Positions 1 to 10,408 of a stretch of DNA of 64,000 nucleotides are shown piece after piece; position 1 is the stretch's first letter, and every line of letters starts with the position of its first letter. The position numbers and the translations under genes were made by a program. Origin of the DNA: Canna indica (Eukaryota > Streptophyta > Magnoliopsida > Zingiberales > Cannaceae); contig CP136896.1 in assembly GCA_034359265.1 (NCBI GenBank), positions 21,545,501 through 21,609,500 of the forward strand, written 5' to 3'. A model generated the notes under the pieces. The model was not told the origin of the DNA, searched no databases, and saw nothing but the letters and a program-made list of their open reading frames with translations.

Positions 1-246
1 TGCATTATGTTTACTGTTTAGTGGATGCATTATGTTTAAGTAATCCTATGAACGTAATGCATATTGACTAAAATTTGATTTTTTCGATGAGGAAATCAAA
101 TCAAATCGAATAATTTCGGTTTGTGTTTAATCAATTTAGGATTTATTCGGTTCGGGTTCGGGTTGAAATTTCAGTAAGAAAAAAATTTCGATTTGATTTA
201 ATTCGGTTCCATTCGATTTGAACCAAATGGATAGTCATACCCCTAC
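1..246. mobile_element. possible terminal part of a hAT-like element
   Basis: AT-rich sequence with repeated TTCGG/GGTTCGG runs (about 110-215) that ends near GTCATACCCCTAC. Reverse-complemented, this begins TAGGGGTATGACTATCC, which resembles the ends of non-autonomous hAT elements in plants. The other end is not visible, so no terminal repeats or target duplication can be shown. This is inference from motif style only. Confidence 0.25.
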
Positions 247-960
247 TTGGGCGGTGTCATTGTCGGCAACACAAAACTTGTACTTTCCTTATGTTTCGCT
301 ACCTCCTCCGTCTCTTCTTAATCTGATACTTTCTCAAGTCTCGCTAACTCCGGCGACGGGGGTGCATTGGCCTAGCTGGATCGATCTTTCACCGCTGATA
401 CCATCCACTCCCCCCGAATTGAATACGAACCCATCTCCGCCACAAGGACCGTCGGCTTCCACCTCCGCCCATGGAGCTCTTCTGTACAAGGGGAACAAGC
501 TAAAGAGGAGCCCCTTGTGGAGGCACTGATGCAAGTGACCTTGGGCGACGACTGCTTGCCTTTTTCCGTGCCCGCGGCACCGCTGCTCCTCGGCCATGGC
601 TCCTGCTATGGGAGACGAACATGAGACTAGAGCGCACTGCAAAGGCGGCTCCAGCTGGCCCCGACCTTGCAGGAGAGCAAGTGGGTGAGGCCTGGCATCG
701 TGGCAAGCTTCTCCTGCCCAGGGCTGGAGGAGACCATGATCCCGGCGAGCTTCACCATAGCCCGTGCTTTAGATCCAGAGATAGAGAGGAGAAGGCAGTA
801 ATGGCTGACGACTATATTTTTTAAAAAATATGCTGAGGTGGCAACACTAAACGAAAAAGGAATAAAAAATATTTTCTTCTTTGCTGACTGTGCTACCATG
901 TCATCTAAAAGTATATTCTTAGGGAACTTCTGTTAATGGGCAGTTGTATAGGAAGTTACA
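247..960. other. GC-richer segment, no recognised gene
   Basis: Composition rises in GC between about 240 and 790. Short open frames exist on both strands, but none shows a known domain and they overlap each other, so none can be supported as a gene. It may be a captured or decayed gene fragment inside a transposon. Confidence 0.3.
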
Positions 961-2191
961 ATGGCTATTGCAACTACTTTAAGTAGCAAACAAAGAACCA
1001 AAACAAAAATCACACGCAAACACAAAGATTTATTTACGCAGTTCAGTGACAAAGCATGTCATCTAATCTGCGGGGCACTCACCAGACAGATGCCTAATCC
1101 ACTATCAACAAGTACAATATTAGCTTCAGGATTTCCCAATCTGAAATCCAACTATCAGTATTACAGTGAACTAGAAATAATAAAAACATATTTGTTATTA
1201 CAAGTACATACCAACTTGGCTCCCTATTACATCCAAGCCACAGAGTTCTGTTCTCCACACAATCTTTGTGTTGTAGTGAGTTACAGCCCACAACCATCTT
1301 CACTTGAAGATAAGAAAGGTAGATTGTTGTCGTCTTTGCACTCAGCAGTCTAAACTCCTTATATAACTGACAACACAGTGTACGCACATTGGAGATAGAC
1401 ATTTAGATCTATTTATCAGAATATATATGTGACAATCGACCAATCTGAATAAATGTTGACTTAATCACTGATCATTAACAACACCAGTTTAAACCAAACA
1501 GTCAGCTCTTATAACACCATAAAGCATCGATCATTAAGCTAAAGAAGTAACGCTATGAAGCATTCAAGAAGACCATTCCACTACCCATAATTAACTCAGG
1601 CAATAGATAGATAATTAAAGATGATGAAATCCAATGATACGAAAGCAGTTGTAACTGGCTTCTACAGTTGTAACTAACTTCAATATAAACAGAACTCCTC
1701 ATAGTTGAGACTGTCCATTACTTTTGCCAAATATAGCCAACATACAAAAGCCAACACTAACATCAACAACTAACGATTAATGTAACAGGTATCTCACGGT
1801 GGGTTATAATTGTTGTAAATTCTATAGTTTGGTCTAGAATTATGGCAAATTAAAAGGTCAACTAGATTTGTTAAAACCCCTATAGTTTTGGATAGATTCA
1901 TTAATTTTTCACTAGTTTTTTTGTCAAAATATTTTTCAATTATAGTCATTTTCCATCCATTTGTATCCAAATTCTAGCTTACTCAATTATGATACATTCA
2001 CAAAAGTTGTCCATTTATCAATTGGTACCTCAAACAACCAGGGTCCTACCTTATCAAAGTTGTCATTGCATTTGCTATTTTAATTCTGAATCCTTATTTT
2101 AACTTCCTCAAGCAATTGAATACTACTTCGCTCTGTTCTAATTTTAGTTTAGTCTCATTTTTTTTCCAAGGATGAAACTCTCCATACTTGG
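961..2191. other. AT-rich intergenic sequence, nothing recognised
   Basis: No domain-bearing reading frame, tandem array or terminal repeat pair was found. The stretch 1800-2160 reads like generic plant transposon-derived sequence, but no boundary could be established. Confidence 0.3.
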
Positions 2192-2269
2192 TGGACTGGA
2201 CTAGAACCATTGGGCCCGATCGAATTAGACCCAGCAGCGCCCCAAAACTCGCCCTGAGCTGAACCAAGC
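2192..2269 (+). mobile_element. first 78 bases of a gypsy LTR, split from the rest at 10409
   Basis: Begins TGGACTGGACTAGAAC and ends in CAAGC, the 5-base target duplicated by the copia element inserted at 2270. The sequence resumes after 10408. The same LTR start occurs in reverse complement at about 14634, which fixes both the LTR edge and the continuity across the 8.1-kb insertion. Confidence 0.6.
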
Positions 2270-2793
2270 TGAAGGCGGAATGACGACACTAGAGGGGGGG
2301 GTGAATAGTGTGTTTACTATACGATTTACCTAAATTCAATTTTAAACGTTTACTTAACTCGATTAGGCAAGTTGCAATTATGCAATGCGGAAGCAAGATA
2401 AATGATAAGGCAATTAAGAACGAAATCAAGTAACAATTAAGCTTACACAAGTGGCTTTACTCTTATACCAAGATACCACTTCACACAGAGCAAAACCTAA
2501 CACCCTAGGTCTTCACACAAACAAATCAAACAGTTAAAATAATAGTAAAATTACAATTGAAAAGAGCTAAAGGATAAACCAAGCATTAGTGCTCTTCTCA
2601 AGCCTTCAATGCCTCCAACTCATCAAGATGAACAGCTCGATTTAATTCTCGAGTTGAGGAAGAACTTGCGCTTGAAGTGGAACTCGCTGGAGAAGCAGAG
2701 CGCGCGCGATTATTCCTTGGAAGGCTTTAAATCTCCCTTAGAATGCTCAATGATCACTGTAAGATTGGGAGAAGAAGATTAAATGAAGTATCA

Positions 2794-2813
2794 GAGGGTG
2801 TATTTATACCCTC
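2794..2813 (-). promoter_or_regulatory. LTR TATA box inside a hairpin
   Basis: Arms GAGGGT (2794-2799) and ACCCTC (2808-2813) are perfectly complementary. On the minus strand the loop reads ATAAATAC, so the LTR TATA box sits at the hairpin tip. The same arrangement occurs at 9076 and 9555, and with different arm sequences in other LTRs of this window. Confidence 0.6.
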
Positions 2814-2858
2814 GTGAAGCAACGACTGTTCAACGAATAGAAAACTATCCGTTACAGA

Positions 2859-3256
2859 CCGCCGATTGAAGCGCCGGTCGAAGCATCAATCGATCGGTCA
2901 TTCGACCGCTAACACTTTCCCTATGGTCGGTCGACCGACGGGTCAACCGCCATACGCAGTTCGCGCGATCCACGATCTTTGCTCGACCCGTCGGTCGACC
3001 GACGCGGTATTGCATCGTGGCTCAAATGCAGGTTGGTCGACCGATTGATCGACTGCCAACCTCAGCCAATTTCTTTCTCCATTCGATCGACGCGATCTTG
3101 CATCGTGGGTATCAGCAGGTCGGTCGACCGCTGCTCTCTGCCCATTTCAAGCCTCTGTCGGTCGACCAATCGATCGATTGAAGTAGCTAGCGGTCGACCG
3201 ACTGGTTGACCGACAAGGCTACTGCCTGTGGCCTTACCCTATTCGGTCGACCGAAT
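2859..3256. repeat. cluster of GGTCGACC palindromes in the 3' LTR
   Basis: At least six copies or near copies of the core TCGGTCGACCGA occur in 400 bases, ending with a perfect 16-base palindrome ATTCGGTCGACCGAAT (3241-3256). The intervening sequence is not a regular tandem unit. The short Arg/Ser/Thr-rich open frames across it are by-products of the palindrome. Confidence 0.8.
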
Positions 3257-3592
3257 CATAGGCTGAGTTTGTTTTCTCAACCGATTTTCTTCCGCGCTTC
3301 ATTTTCGGGTTCCGGCTTTCAACGAGCATCATCTTGGAGAGATTTTGACTTGATCTTTGGACTCATCCAAGCGACTTGGGTGCACTCGTCGATCTTTCGC
3401 GACGAACCCGAGCGCGACGATCAATATCCTTCCTATTTTGCGATTTCTCCAATTTATCCGATCGAGGACATCGAACGCTAGTCGATATAGAACCTGAAAG
3501 ATATTCTCAATGAAATCATTAGTTCCATATTTGTTATCATCAAAACCATCAAGATCGAGATTAAGGCTAAGGTTGAAAATCTAAAACCAACA

Positions 3593-3835
3593 ATCTCCCC
3601 CTTTTTGATGATGACAAACATCCTTAAGAAAATATATCATTAAAGCATAAGGATATCAACTAAGGGATTTCTCCCCCTATCAACATACATATCTATGAGA
3701 TAAACTCCCCCTATCTATATGTATGGATTTCCTACATTTCCTCCCCCTTTTTCTTATACACTTATCCCCCTTTTGACCTATACTCTTCTCCCCATTTATC
3801 CATATTCTTCTCCCCCTTTTGACATCAATCAAAAA
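3593..3835 (-). promoter_or_regulatory. polypurine tract and further purine tracts
   Basis: Directly inside the 3' LTR the minus strand reads AAAAAGGGGGAGAT, the expected primer for plus-strand DNA synthesis. Another six or so GGGGAG/AGGGGG tracts follow up to about 3835, seen on the plus strand as repeated CTCCCCCT. The copia element at 56449 shows the same arrangement (57862-57876 and more up to about 58105). Confidence 0.7.
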
Positions 3836-6800
3836 GGTTAAGAGAGGCTATCTACTCAAAGGGATGAAACACAATTAAAGATTCATGAAGTTGAGACTCT
3901 AAAGATTTTTCATTCAACATGAAAATCTCAAACCAAAGGGATGGAAAACAAATATCTAATGAGAAACAAAATCATACATGATATGAACAAAAACTAAATA
4001 GTTGAATTCATGATTAAATCATGTATGTTCTCAAAATGAATGACATTTTTAGATTTCATTCAAACTTTCAAAATACAAGGGTATAATCATTTAAAGCATG
4101 TATATCAAGTTTGAATTGAAACTAATGTCATTTGATCTAAATATAAACTTAGCATGTTTTCATTTGAAATAAGCATGAAAACTATGAAAATGCTAAGTCT
4201 CAAGTTTTGCTATCTAGTCATGTTTTCTCAAACATAGGCATCTAAACATCAAACATGAGATAGTGTAAGACTATGAATTAAGTTTGGGCTTAAAATGAAT
4301 TTTTTAACTTACTTTGTTGACTTAAGTCAACCTATACTTCTAGTTTTCAAAAAGCACCCTTTTAAGTTTATTCAAAATCATATTTTTGATAAATATTTTT
4401 GAAACTATTTTTTGGATGAAAGATTTGATACCAAATATAGAATACTCATTTTGATACCAATTATTGAATAGACATTTGAAATGCATGTATCAAATTTGAA
4501 CTCAAAATGAATTTAAAAATAAAAGTCTATTTTTCATCCTATATTATTTTCAAATAAACAAATGGATCCTAGCTATCACCCAAAATATCAAAATCATTCC
4601 TAAAAATGATTTTACTCATGAAAAATGTGTGAATGATATTAGAATTAGAATCCAAATGGTGTACATGAGTTTTTATTGAAGTTTTTGAAGAGAAATCAAA
4701 GTATAGAAGATTGATATTTTGATTAAGGATGATACTTTGAGTTTTCAAAACCAATTTCAAAAGTTCATTATAAATTAGATTCTTGATGAAATATTTTGAA
4801 ATTTTTACTTAAGAAACTAGATTTTTCAATGAAGGTGTAGTTTCAAGAATCACCTAAAAAAGATTTTTCTATATTTTTCTAAAAATAACTGAAATTTATA
4901 CTAAATGTGGGTTGAAATGATATTTTTGTAAATTTCAGTTTTTCTTAAAAATTTTCAATTTTCATTCAAACTTTCATGACACCACATGATGGTCATGTCA
5001 AGAGTATATGTCAAGTTTGAAATAAAAATTTTGTCCTTAAGTCAAGATATCAACCTAGCATGGTTTCATTCAAAACTAACTAGTTTTCATAAAACTTGTC
5101 AAGTTTCAATCTTAGCATTTACTCATGATTTTTCAAGTTTAAATCTATGAATACCTAACATGAGTAAATCTAAACATGTTTCTGAAATATGGATTGAAAG
5201 TGAGACCTTTAGGTCAACTTGTTGACTTGAGTCAACAAGGTTCAAAGGAGATATGTATGAATTAACCTCAATTGTCAATTTATCCATATCCATATTAATT
5301 TGTCATTCTAAGTGCATTGAAATATGTCATACATATTTCTAAACATGTTTATGAAGATTTGAACTTAAAATGAAATATCTAAATCAATTGATACCAATTG
5401 TGGTTTGTTGACTTGGACCAAGCTTTTCAAGCTTAAGTCCCCTAAAGTGATATAGATATCACATTATTCATCTAGACATGAATTTTCAATTTTAACTTTC
5501 TAGACTTTTATGATATGTGTATCTAAATATGTTTGTTTGATGTTTACTCAAACTAATGTCTCTAATAAGAAATATCAAACTAGCTCAATTTCATTCAATG
5601 AAAATTGCCTAGTTATCATGAAATTACCTACTCATGAAAATTCATGTATTTATCATACATCCATCATGAGTATAGAGACATCATTAAACATGAAATTTCA
5701 ATTATTTTTCAAAGATTTTTGCAAAATCAAAATCATACATTTTTTCTTAAAAATTTGCCCAACTTTTTCATTTCCTTTTTCATTTACTTCTAGATAGCAT
5801 TGTCTTCATTTACTTTCATAACTTGCAAGTAGACATCATTAGTATCATAATGAAATAATATGTCAACTAGCAAGCTACTATACTAACTAGCAAGGTTCAA
5901 TGCAAGGTTTCAATTCAAGCCTTAACCTATGCTAGATAGTTAAGATTCATTTTAAATTAGTTTTCATGATATTTAAATGAATCTAAGAGATCTTAGAATA
6001 TGGCATATTTGAAGAGTAAGATCTCTACCCATATTAAACTAGTTTGGACTTACAAGAATGTCTCAAGAATCAACCTAGAGCAAGTTTCATTCAATGAAAT
6101 TTGCCTAAGTGCTAAAATTCTACCTACTCATGAAAATTCAAAGATTTTAACATGCAAATCTAATCATGAGTATAGAGACATGATTTTAGCTTAAAAAATG
6201 AGGTATAACACTTTAGATTTTGAATTTATCAAAGTTATACCTTATTCATAGAAAATTGGCCAAACTAATCTTTTCATTCTATTTAGCTTTCCTTAATGTT
6301 TATAACTTGCAAGTATGCTTTATAAGTAGAAGATGAAACTAAATCTACATGCAAGCTATCAAACTAAATAGTGAAGAGAAAAAAGAAACAAGTATCATTC
6401 ATCAAATTCCACTTCACTAAATAGCATGGATTCATTTTCAAAAATATTATTCATGATAACAAAATGAATCAAGAGATCTCAAAATATAAAATTTTGAAAA
6501 GTAAGATCTCCAACCCTTCCTATTGGTTGAAAACCGAATGCCACAAGTAGCTTATGATTTAGAACCGCAAGCTCGCTCAGGCCCATTACAGGCCACCGGG
6601 GTCTCCGAGGAGATCGAGAAATCAAAATCAAAAACATTTTCAAAGAACTCTTTTGCAAGAGCGGGGAAAACAACTCAAATTAGACATGTATCATAATCTC
6701 CAACTAAAATAAAACAGGCTAAAGTAAGGAGATGATGCCAATTTTACCTAAGACATCTAGGTGAAAGCTTGAAGTTGCAACAATAATAGGATTCTTCATT

Positions 6801-6836
6801 CAACTCCTTGGTCAACTTCAACCCTTCATCAATCTT
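3836..6836 (-). other. AT-rich internal spacer of the copia-type element
   Basis: About 3 kb with no frame resembling protease, integrase, reverse transcriptase or RNase H. It is rich in loosely repeated phrases such as CATGAAAATTCA and AAACATG. A GC-richer island at about 6525-6620 interrupts it; that island has short open frames on the minus strand but no domain I recognise. The position where pol would be expected is therefore occupied by non-coding sequence. Confidence 0.6.
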
Positions 6837-8270
6837 TCACCCTTGTGTGGAAGCTCCCGCTACAATAGAACATGAAATTTTTGGTACCCAAATAGCTTTG
6901 GGTCCTTGAGGGTTAGTTGGCCTAGGTATCCAAAGTGTCTTAGCAACACTTGGATTCTTTTTAAATGCACAATCATGGATTGTGTGGCCATAAACACCAC
7001 AACAAAAACAATGTCCATGAAATAAATTTTTTTCATTTTTAATATGGACATGAGATTTATCTTTAGAATGCTTATCATGTGAAACAAGATGAGTATGAAC
7101 ATTCTTAGACAAATTATTTTTCTTTTGAGCATGAGGTTTAATAATAGAATGCTTGATATGAGAAGCATGATGTGCATAAGCATTCTTGAAAAAAACATTT
7201 GTATTTCTAGAATTCTTAGAAGATGAATTTCTAGATAGATTATTAAGTTTCTTATTTAGAAAAATAACCTCATTTTTCAAATCATTCATTGATTTATGAA
7301 TAACATGCAATTGAGTTTTCAACATGCTATTTTCATTCTTCAATATGTCATTTTCATTTCTCAAATCCTTAGTATCAATACTCAAAGTATCATGGCATGG
7401 ATTGTTGACCCTAATTCTTAGCTTCTCATTTTCTAATTTTGCATCATGTAATTGAGAGCTAAGATTTGAGTTTTCTTTCTTCAAATTTTTGTTTTCTTTA
7501 TCTTTTTTAACAAGCAAGGCATACATGATTTTATATTCATCCATCAATTCATCATAAAGCATATCATGAGAATTAGATGAATTAGTACTACACTTTTTGT
7601 TATTATGACTAGAGGAAGAAGAGTGTGCCTCATCATTAGTATTCATGAGGCAATCTTTTGAATTTTCTTCATAGCCATGAGAAGAGAATGCTTCATTCGA
7701 ATATGATGATGATGTGGAAGCGTTTGACCTCTTCTTTGTCTTGTTCTTCATGGAAGGGCAATTTTTTCTAACATGCCCTTTTTCTTTGCACACATGGCAA
7801 ACCACCTTCCTTTTCCGATTTCTTGTGCTCTTACGACTAGAGACACTATGGGTTTCAAAAACCACGTTAGTATTGGGTGGATGACAATTGTTATCACTCC
7901 CCTCATCAAATTTTTTGAGCTCTTCGGTTTTTGCATAATTATAAAACATATTGAAAGTAGCCCAAATATCGAAAGCGGAAGTGCAATGCATGATCTTTTC
8001 AAAAATCTTATCATCCAAAGAACAAAATAAACAATTTGTAGCTTTAGCATTTAACTCAAACATGCTAATTTATTCTTGGGTCCATGCATCCATTTTTTTC
8101 TTAGGTTCTATGTATTTTGATTTTATCATATTAAAAGCACCTAAACCTTGAGTCTTTAAGAATGTATACATTCTTCCTTTCCAAAAACCAAAGTTTAACT
8201 CATCGAACCTAGGAGGTCTAGACGCTACCGACTCTAGAGCCATTTCAAGATCGAGACTAGGTGTAGACAA
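6837..8270 (-). pseudogene. gag: copia-type gag, one internal stop
   Basis: Nucleocapsid/capsid-like protein of the element at 2270-10403. Reading from ATG 8270, the first 66 codons (with the F-x-FWKGRM motif typical of the copia gag N-terminus) run to a TAA at 8070-8072. The same frame continues for about 410 codons to 6837. The downstream part has two zinc knuckles of the form C-x2-C-x4-H-x4-C: CHVCKEKGHVRKNC about 160 residues in, and CFCCGVYGHTIHDC near the C-terminus. A long Asn/Lys-rich coiled-coil-like stretch lies between them. The frame is otherwise intact over 1.4 kb, which suggests the stop is recent. The stop means no full-length Gag is made unless it is read through. Function would be packaging of element RNA in the cytoplasm. 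Confidence 0.85.
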
Positions 8271-8293
8271 GATGGTGAAATCTCAAGCTACGA

Positions 8294-8309
8294 ACCTGCT
8301 CTGATACCA
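8294..8309 (-). promoter_or_regulatory. primer binding site for initiator tRNA-Met
   Basis: On the minus strand TGGTATCAGAGCAGGT lies 2 bases inside the 5' LTR. It is complementary to the 3' end of plant initiator tRNA-Met except for one missing C. This fixes the element orientation and the LTR edge at 8312. Confidence 0.8.
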
Positions 8310-9075
8310 ATTGAAGGCGAAATGGCGACACTAGAGGGGGGTGAATAGTGTGTTTACTATACGATTTACCTAAATTCAATTTTAAATATTTACTTAACTC
8401 GATTAGGCAAGTTGCAATTATGCAATGCGGAAGCAAGATAAATGATAAGGCAATTAAGAACGAAATCAAGGAACAATGCAAACACGATATTTATAGTGGT
8501 TCGGCCCCAATGCCTACTCCACTACCTAAGCACTCCACTTAGGATTTCCAAACTAAGTTTTACTAGATTAATTAGTTTCCCTTACAACAAGGACTTTTCA
8601 CTGAAAAGATACGCTCTCCAACCGAAGGCACTTCCATACCCGGAAGTATCCCGCCTTCCTACCGAGAGCTCTTTCCCACCTTAACCTAAGGGACAACTAG
8701 AATTAATCCTAGTAACAACTAAGTTTACACAAGTGGCTTTACTCTTATACCAAGATACCACTTCACACACAGCAAAACCTAACACCCTAGGTCTTCACAC
8801 AAACAAATCAAACAGTTAAAATAATAGTAAAATTACAATTGAAAAGAGCTAAAGGATAAACCAAGCATTAGTGCTCTTCTCAAGCCTTCAATGCCTCCAA
8901 CTCATCAAGATGAACAGCTCGATTTAATTCTCGAGTTGAGGAAGAACTTGCGCTTGAAGTGGAACTCGCTGGAGAAGCAGAGCGCGCGCGATTATTCCTT
9001 GGAAGGCTTTAAATCTCCCTTAGAATACTCAATGATCACTGTAAGATTGGGAGAAGAAGATTAAATGAAGTATCA

Positions 9076-9095
9076 GAGGGTGTATTTATACCCTC
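9076..9095 (-). promoter_or_regulatory. TATA hairpin, first promoter module of the 5' LTR
   Basis: Same sequence as 2794-2813: arms GAGGGT and ACCCTC around a minus-strand TATAAATA. Confidence 0.6.
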
Positions 9096-9139
9096 GTGAA
9101 GCAACGACTGTTCAACGAATAGAAAACTATCCGTTACAG

Positions 9140-10045
9140 ACCGCCGATTGAAGCGCCGGTCGAAGCATCAATCGATCGGTCATTCGACCGCTAACACTTT
9201 CCCTATGGTCGGTCGACCGACGGGTCAACCGCCATACGCAGTTCGCGCGATCCACGATCTTTGCTCGACCCGTCGGTCGACCGACGCGGTATTGCATCGT
9301 GGCTCAAATGCAGGTTGGTCGACCGATTGATCGACTGCCAACCTCAGCCAATTTCTTTCTCCATTCTGCCAACCTCCAACTCGTCACGACGAACTGCTCG
9401 ATTTAATTCTCGAGTTGAGGAAGAACTTGCGCTTGAAGTGGAACTCGCTGGAGAAGCAGAGCGCGTGCGATTACTCCTTGGAAGGCTTTAAATCTCCCTT
9501 AGAATGCTCAATGGTCATTGTAAGATTGGGATAAGAAAATTAAATGAAGTATCAGAGGGTGTATTTATACCCTCGTGAAGCAATGGCTGTTCAACGGATA
9601 GAAAACTATCTGTTACAGACCGCTGGTCGAAGCACCGGTCGAAGCATCGGTCGACCGGTCATTGGACCGCTAACACTTTCCCTGTGGTCGGTCGACCGAC
9701 GGGTCGACCGCCAGACGCAGATCGTGCGATCCGCAATCTTTGGTTGACCCGTTGGTCGACCGACACGGTATTGCGTCGTGGCTCATATGCAGGTTGGTCG
9801 ACCGATTGATCGACAGCCAGCCTCGGCCAATTTCTTTCTCCATTCTGTTGGCCCGTCGGTCGACCGACGCGATCTTGCATCGCGGGTATGAGTAGGTCGA
9901 TCGACCGACGGGTCGACCGCTGCTCTCTGCCCATTTTAGGCCTCTGTCGGTCGACCAACCGGTCGATCAAAGTAGCCAGCGATCGACCGACTGGTCGACC
10001 GACAAGGCTACTGCCTGTGGCCTTACCCTATTCGGTTGACCACCC
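9140..10045. repeat. GGTCGACC palindrome cluster in the 5' LTR
   Basis: More than ten copies or near copies of TCGGTCGACCGA lie across both promoter modules, for example around 9210, 9275, 9315, 9690, 9760, 9860 and 9948. Spacing is irregular, so this is not a simple tandem array. Confidence 0.75.
9555..9574 (-). promoter_or_regulatory. TATA hairpin, second promoter module of the 5' LTR
   Basis: Identical arms and TATA box to the copy at 9076, 479 bases away. The LTR therefore carries two potential start sites. Confidence 0.6.
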
Positions 10046-10408
10046 AGTCAACTGAATCATAGGCTGAGTTTGTTTTCTCAGTCGATTTTCTTCTGCGCTT
10101 CATTTTCGGGTTCCGACTTTCAACGAGCATCATCTTGGAGAGCTTTTGACTTGATCTTTGGACTCATCCAAGCGAATTGGGTGCACTCATCGATCTTCGA
10201 AAAACTTCCGCGACGAACCCGAGCACGACGATCAATGTCCTTCCTATTTCGCAATTTCTCCGATTTATCCGATCGAGGACATCGAACGCTAGTCGATATG
10301 GAACCTGAAAGATATTCTCAATGAAATCATTAGTTCTATGTTTATTATCATCAAAACCATCAAGATCGAGATTAAGGCTAAGGTTGAAAACCTAAAACCA
10401 ACACAAGC

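Larger units (their letters stand above)
2270..3592 (-). repeat. 3' LTR of the element at 2270-10403 (1323 bp)
   Basis: Minus-strand start TGTTGG at 3592 follows the polypurine tract; the end is at 2270. Compared with the 5' LTR it lacks a 242-base block (present at 8471-8712) and has only one copy of the roughly 480-base promoter module that is doubled in the 5' LTR. Positions about 2590-3076 are nearly identical to 8888-9365, while the part after 3077 is clearly diverged from its counterpart. A TATA box (minus TATAAATA) lies within 2794-2813. Confidence 0.88.
2270..10403 (-). mobile_element. complete non-autonomous Ty1/copia-type LTR element with gag only
   Basis: Both ends are exact. The LTRs run TG...CA on either strand, and the flanks carry an identical 5-base target duplication CAAGC (2265-2269 and 10404-10408). 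In minus-strand order: 5' LTR 8312-10403, a primer site for initiator tRNA-Met (8294-8309), a gag reading frame (8270-6837, one stop), about 3.2 kb of AT-rich non-coding sequence, a polypurine tract (from 3607), and 3' LTR 2270-3592. No protease, integrase, reverse transcriptase or RNase H was recognised. This fits the TR-GAG type of non-autonomous retrotransposon, which needs pol from a relative. LTR style (CACTAG-G-run-TGAATAG near the 3' end) matches the copia element at 56449, a possible source of pol. The two LTRs differ greatly in length. Confidence 0.9.
8312..10403 (-). repeat. 5' LTR of the copia-type element (2092 bp, internally duplicated)
   Basis: The LTR runs from TGTTGG (minus, 10403) to the end next to the primer site. 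A module of about 480 bases is present twice (about 8887-9365 and 9366-9846), each copy with a TATA hairpin (9076-9095, 9555-9574). The first copy is almost identical to the 3' LTR; the second is diverged. GGTCGACC palindromes cluster at 9140-10040. Block 8471-8712 is missing from the 3' LTR. Confidence 0.85.

Noticed and set aside
334..824. Several overlapping frames in a GC-richer segment
   Set aside because: Overlap on both strands with no recognised domain; kept only as an unexplained segment.
2866..3209. Arg/Ser/Thr/Gly-rich open frames, repeated at 9148-9491 and in reverse at 9659-9970
   Set aside because: By-products of the GGTCGACC palindromes inside LTRs; no domain, and copies are nucleotide repeats.
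6860..7198. 112-codon minus-strand frame inside gag
   Set aside because: Shifted-frame shadow of the gag frame that holds the zinc knuckles.
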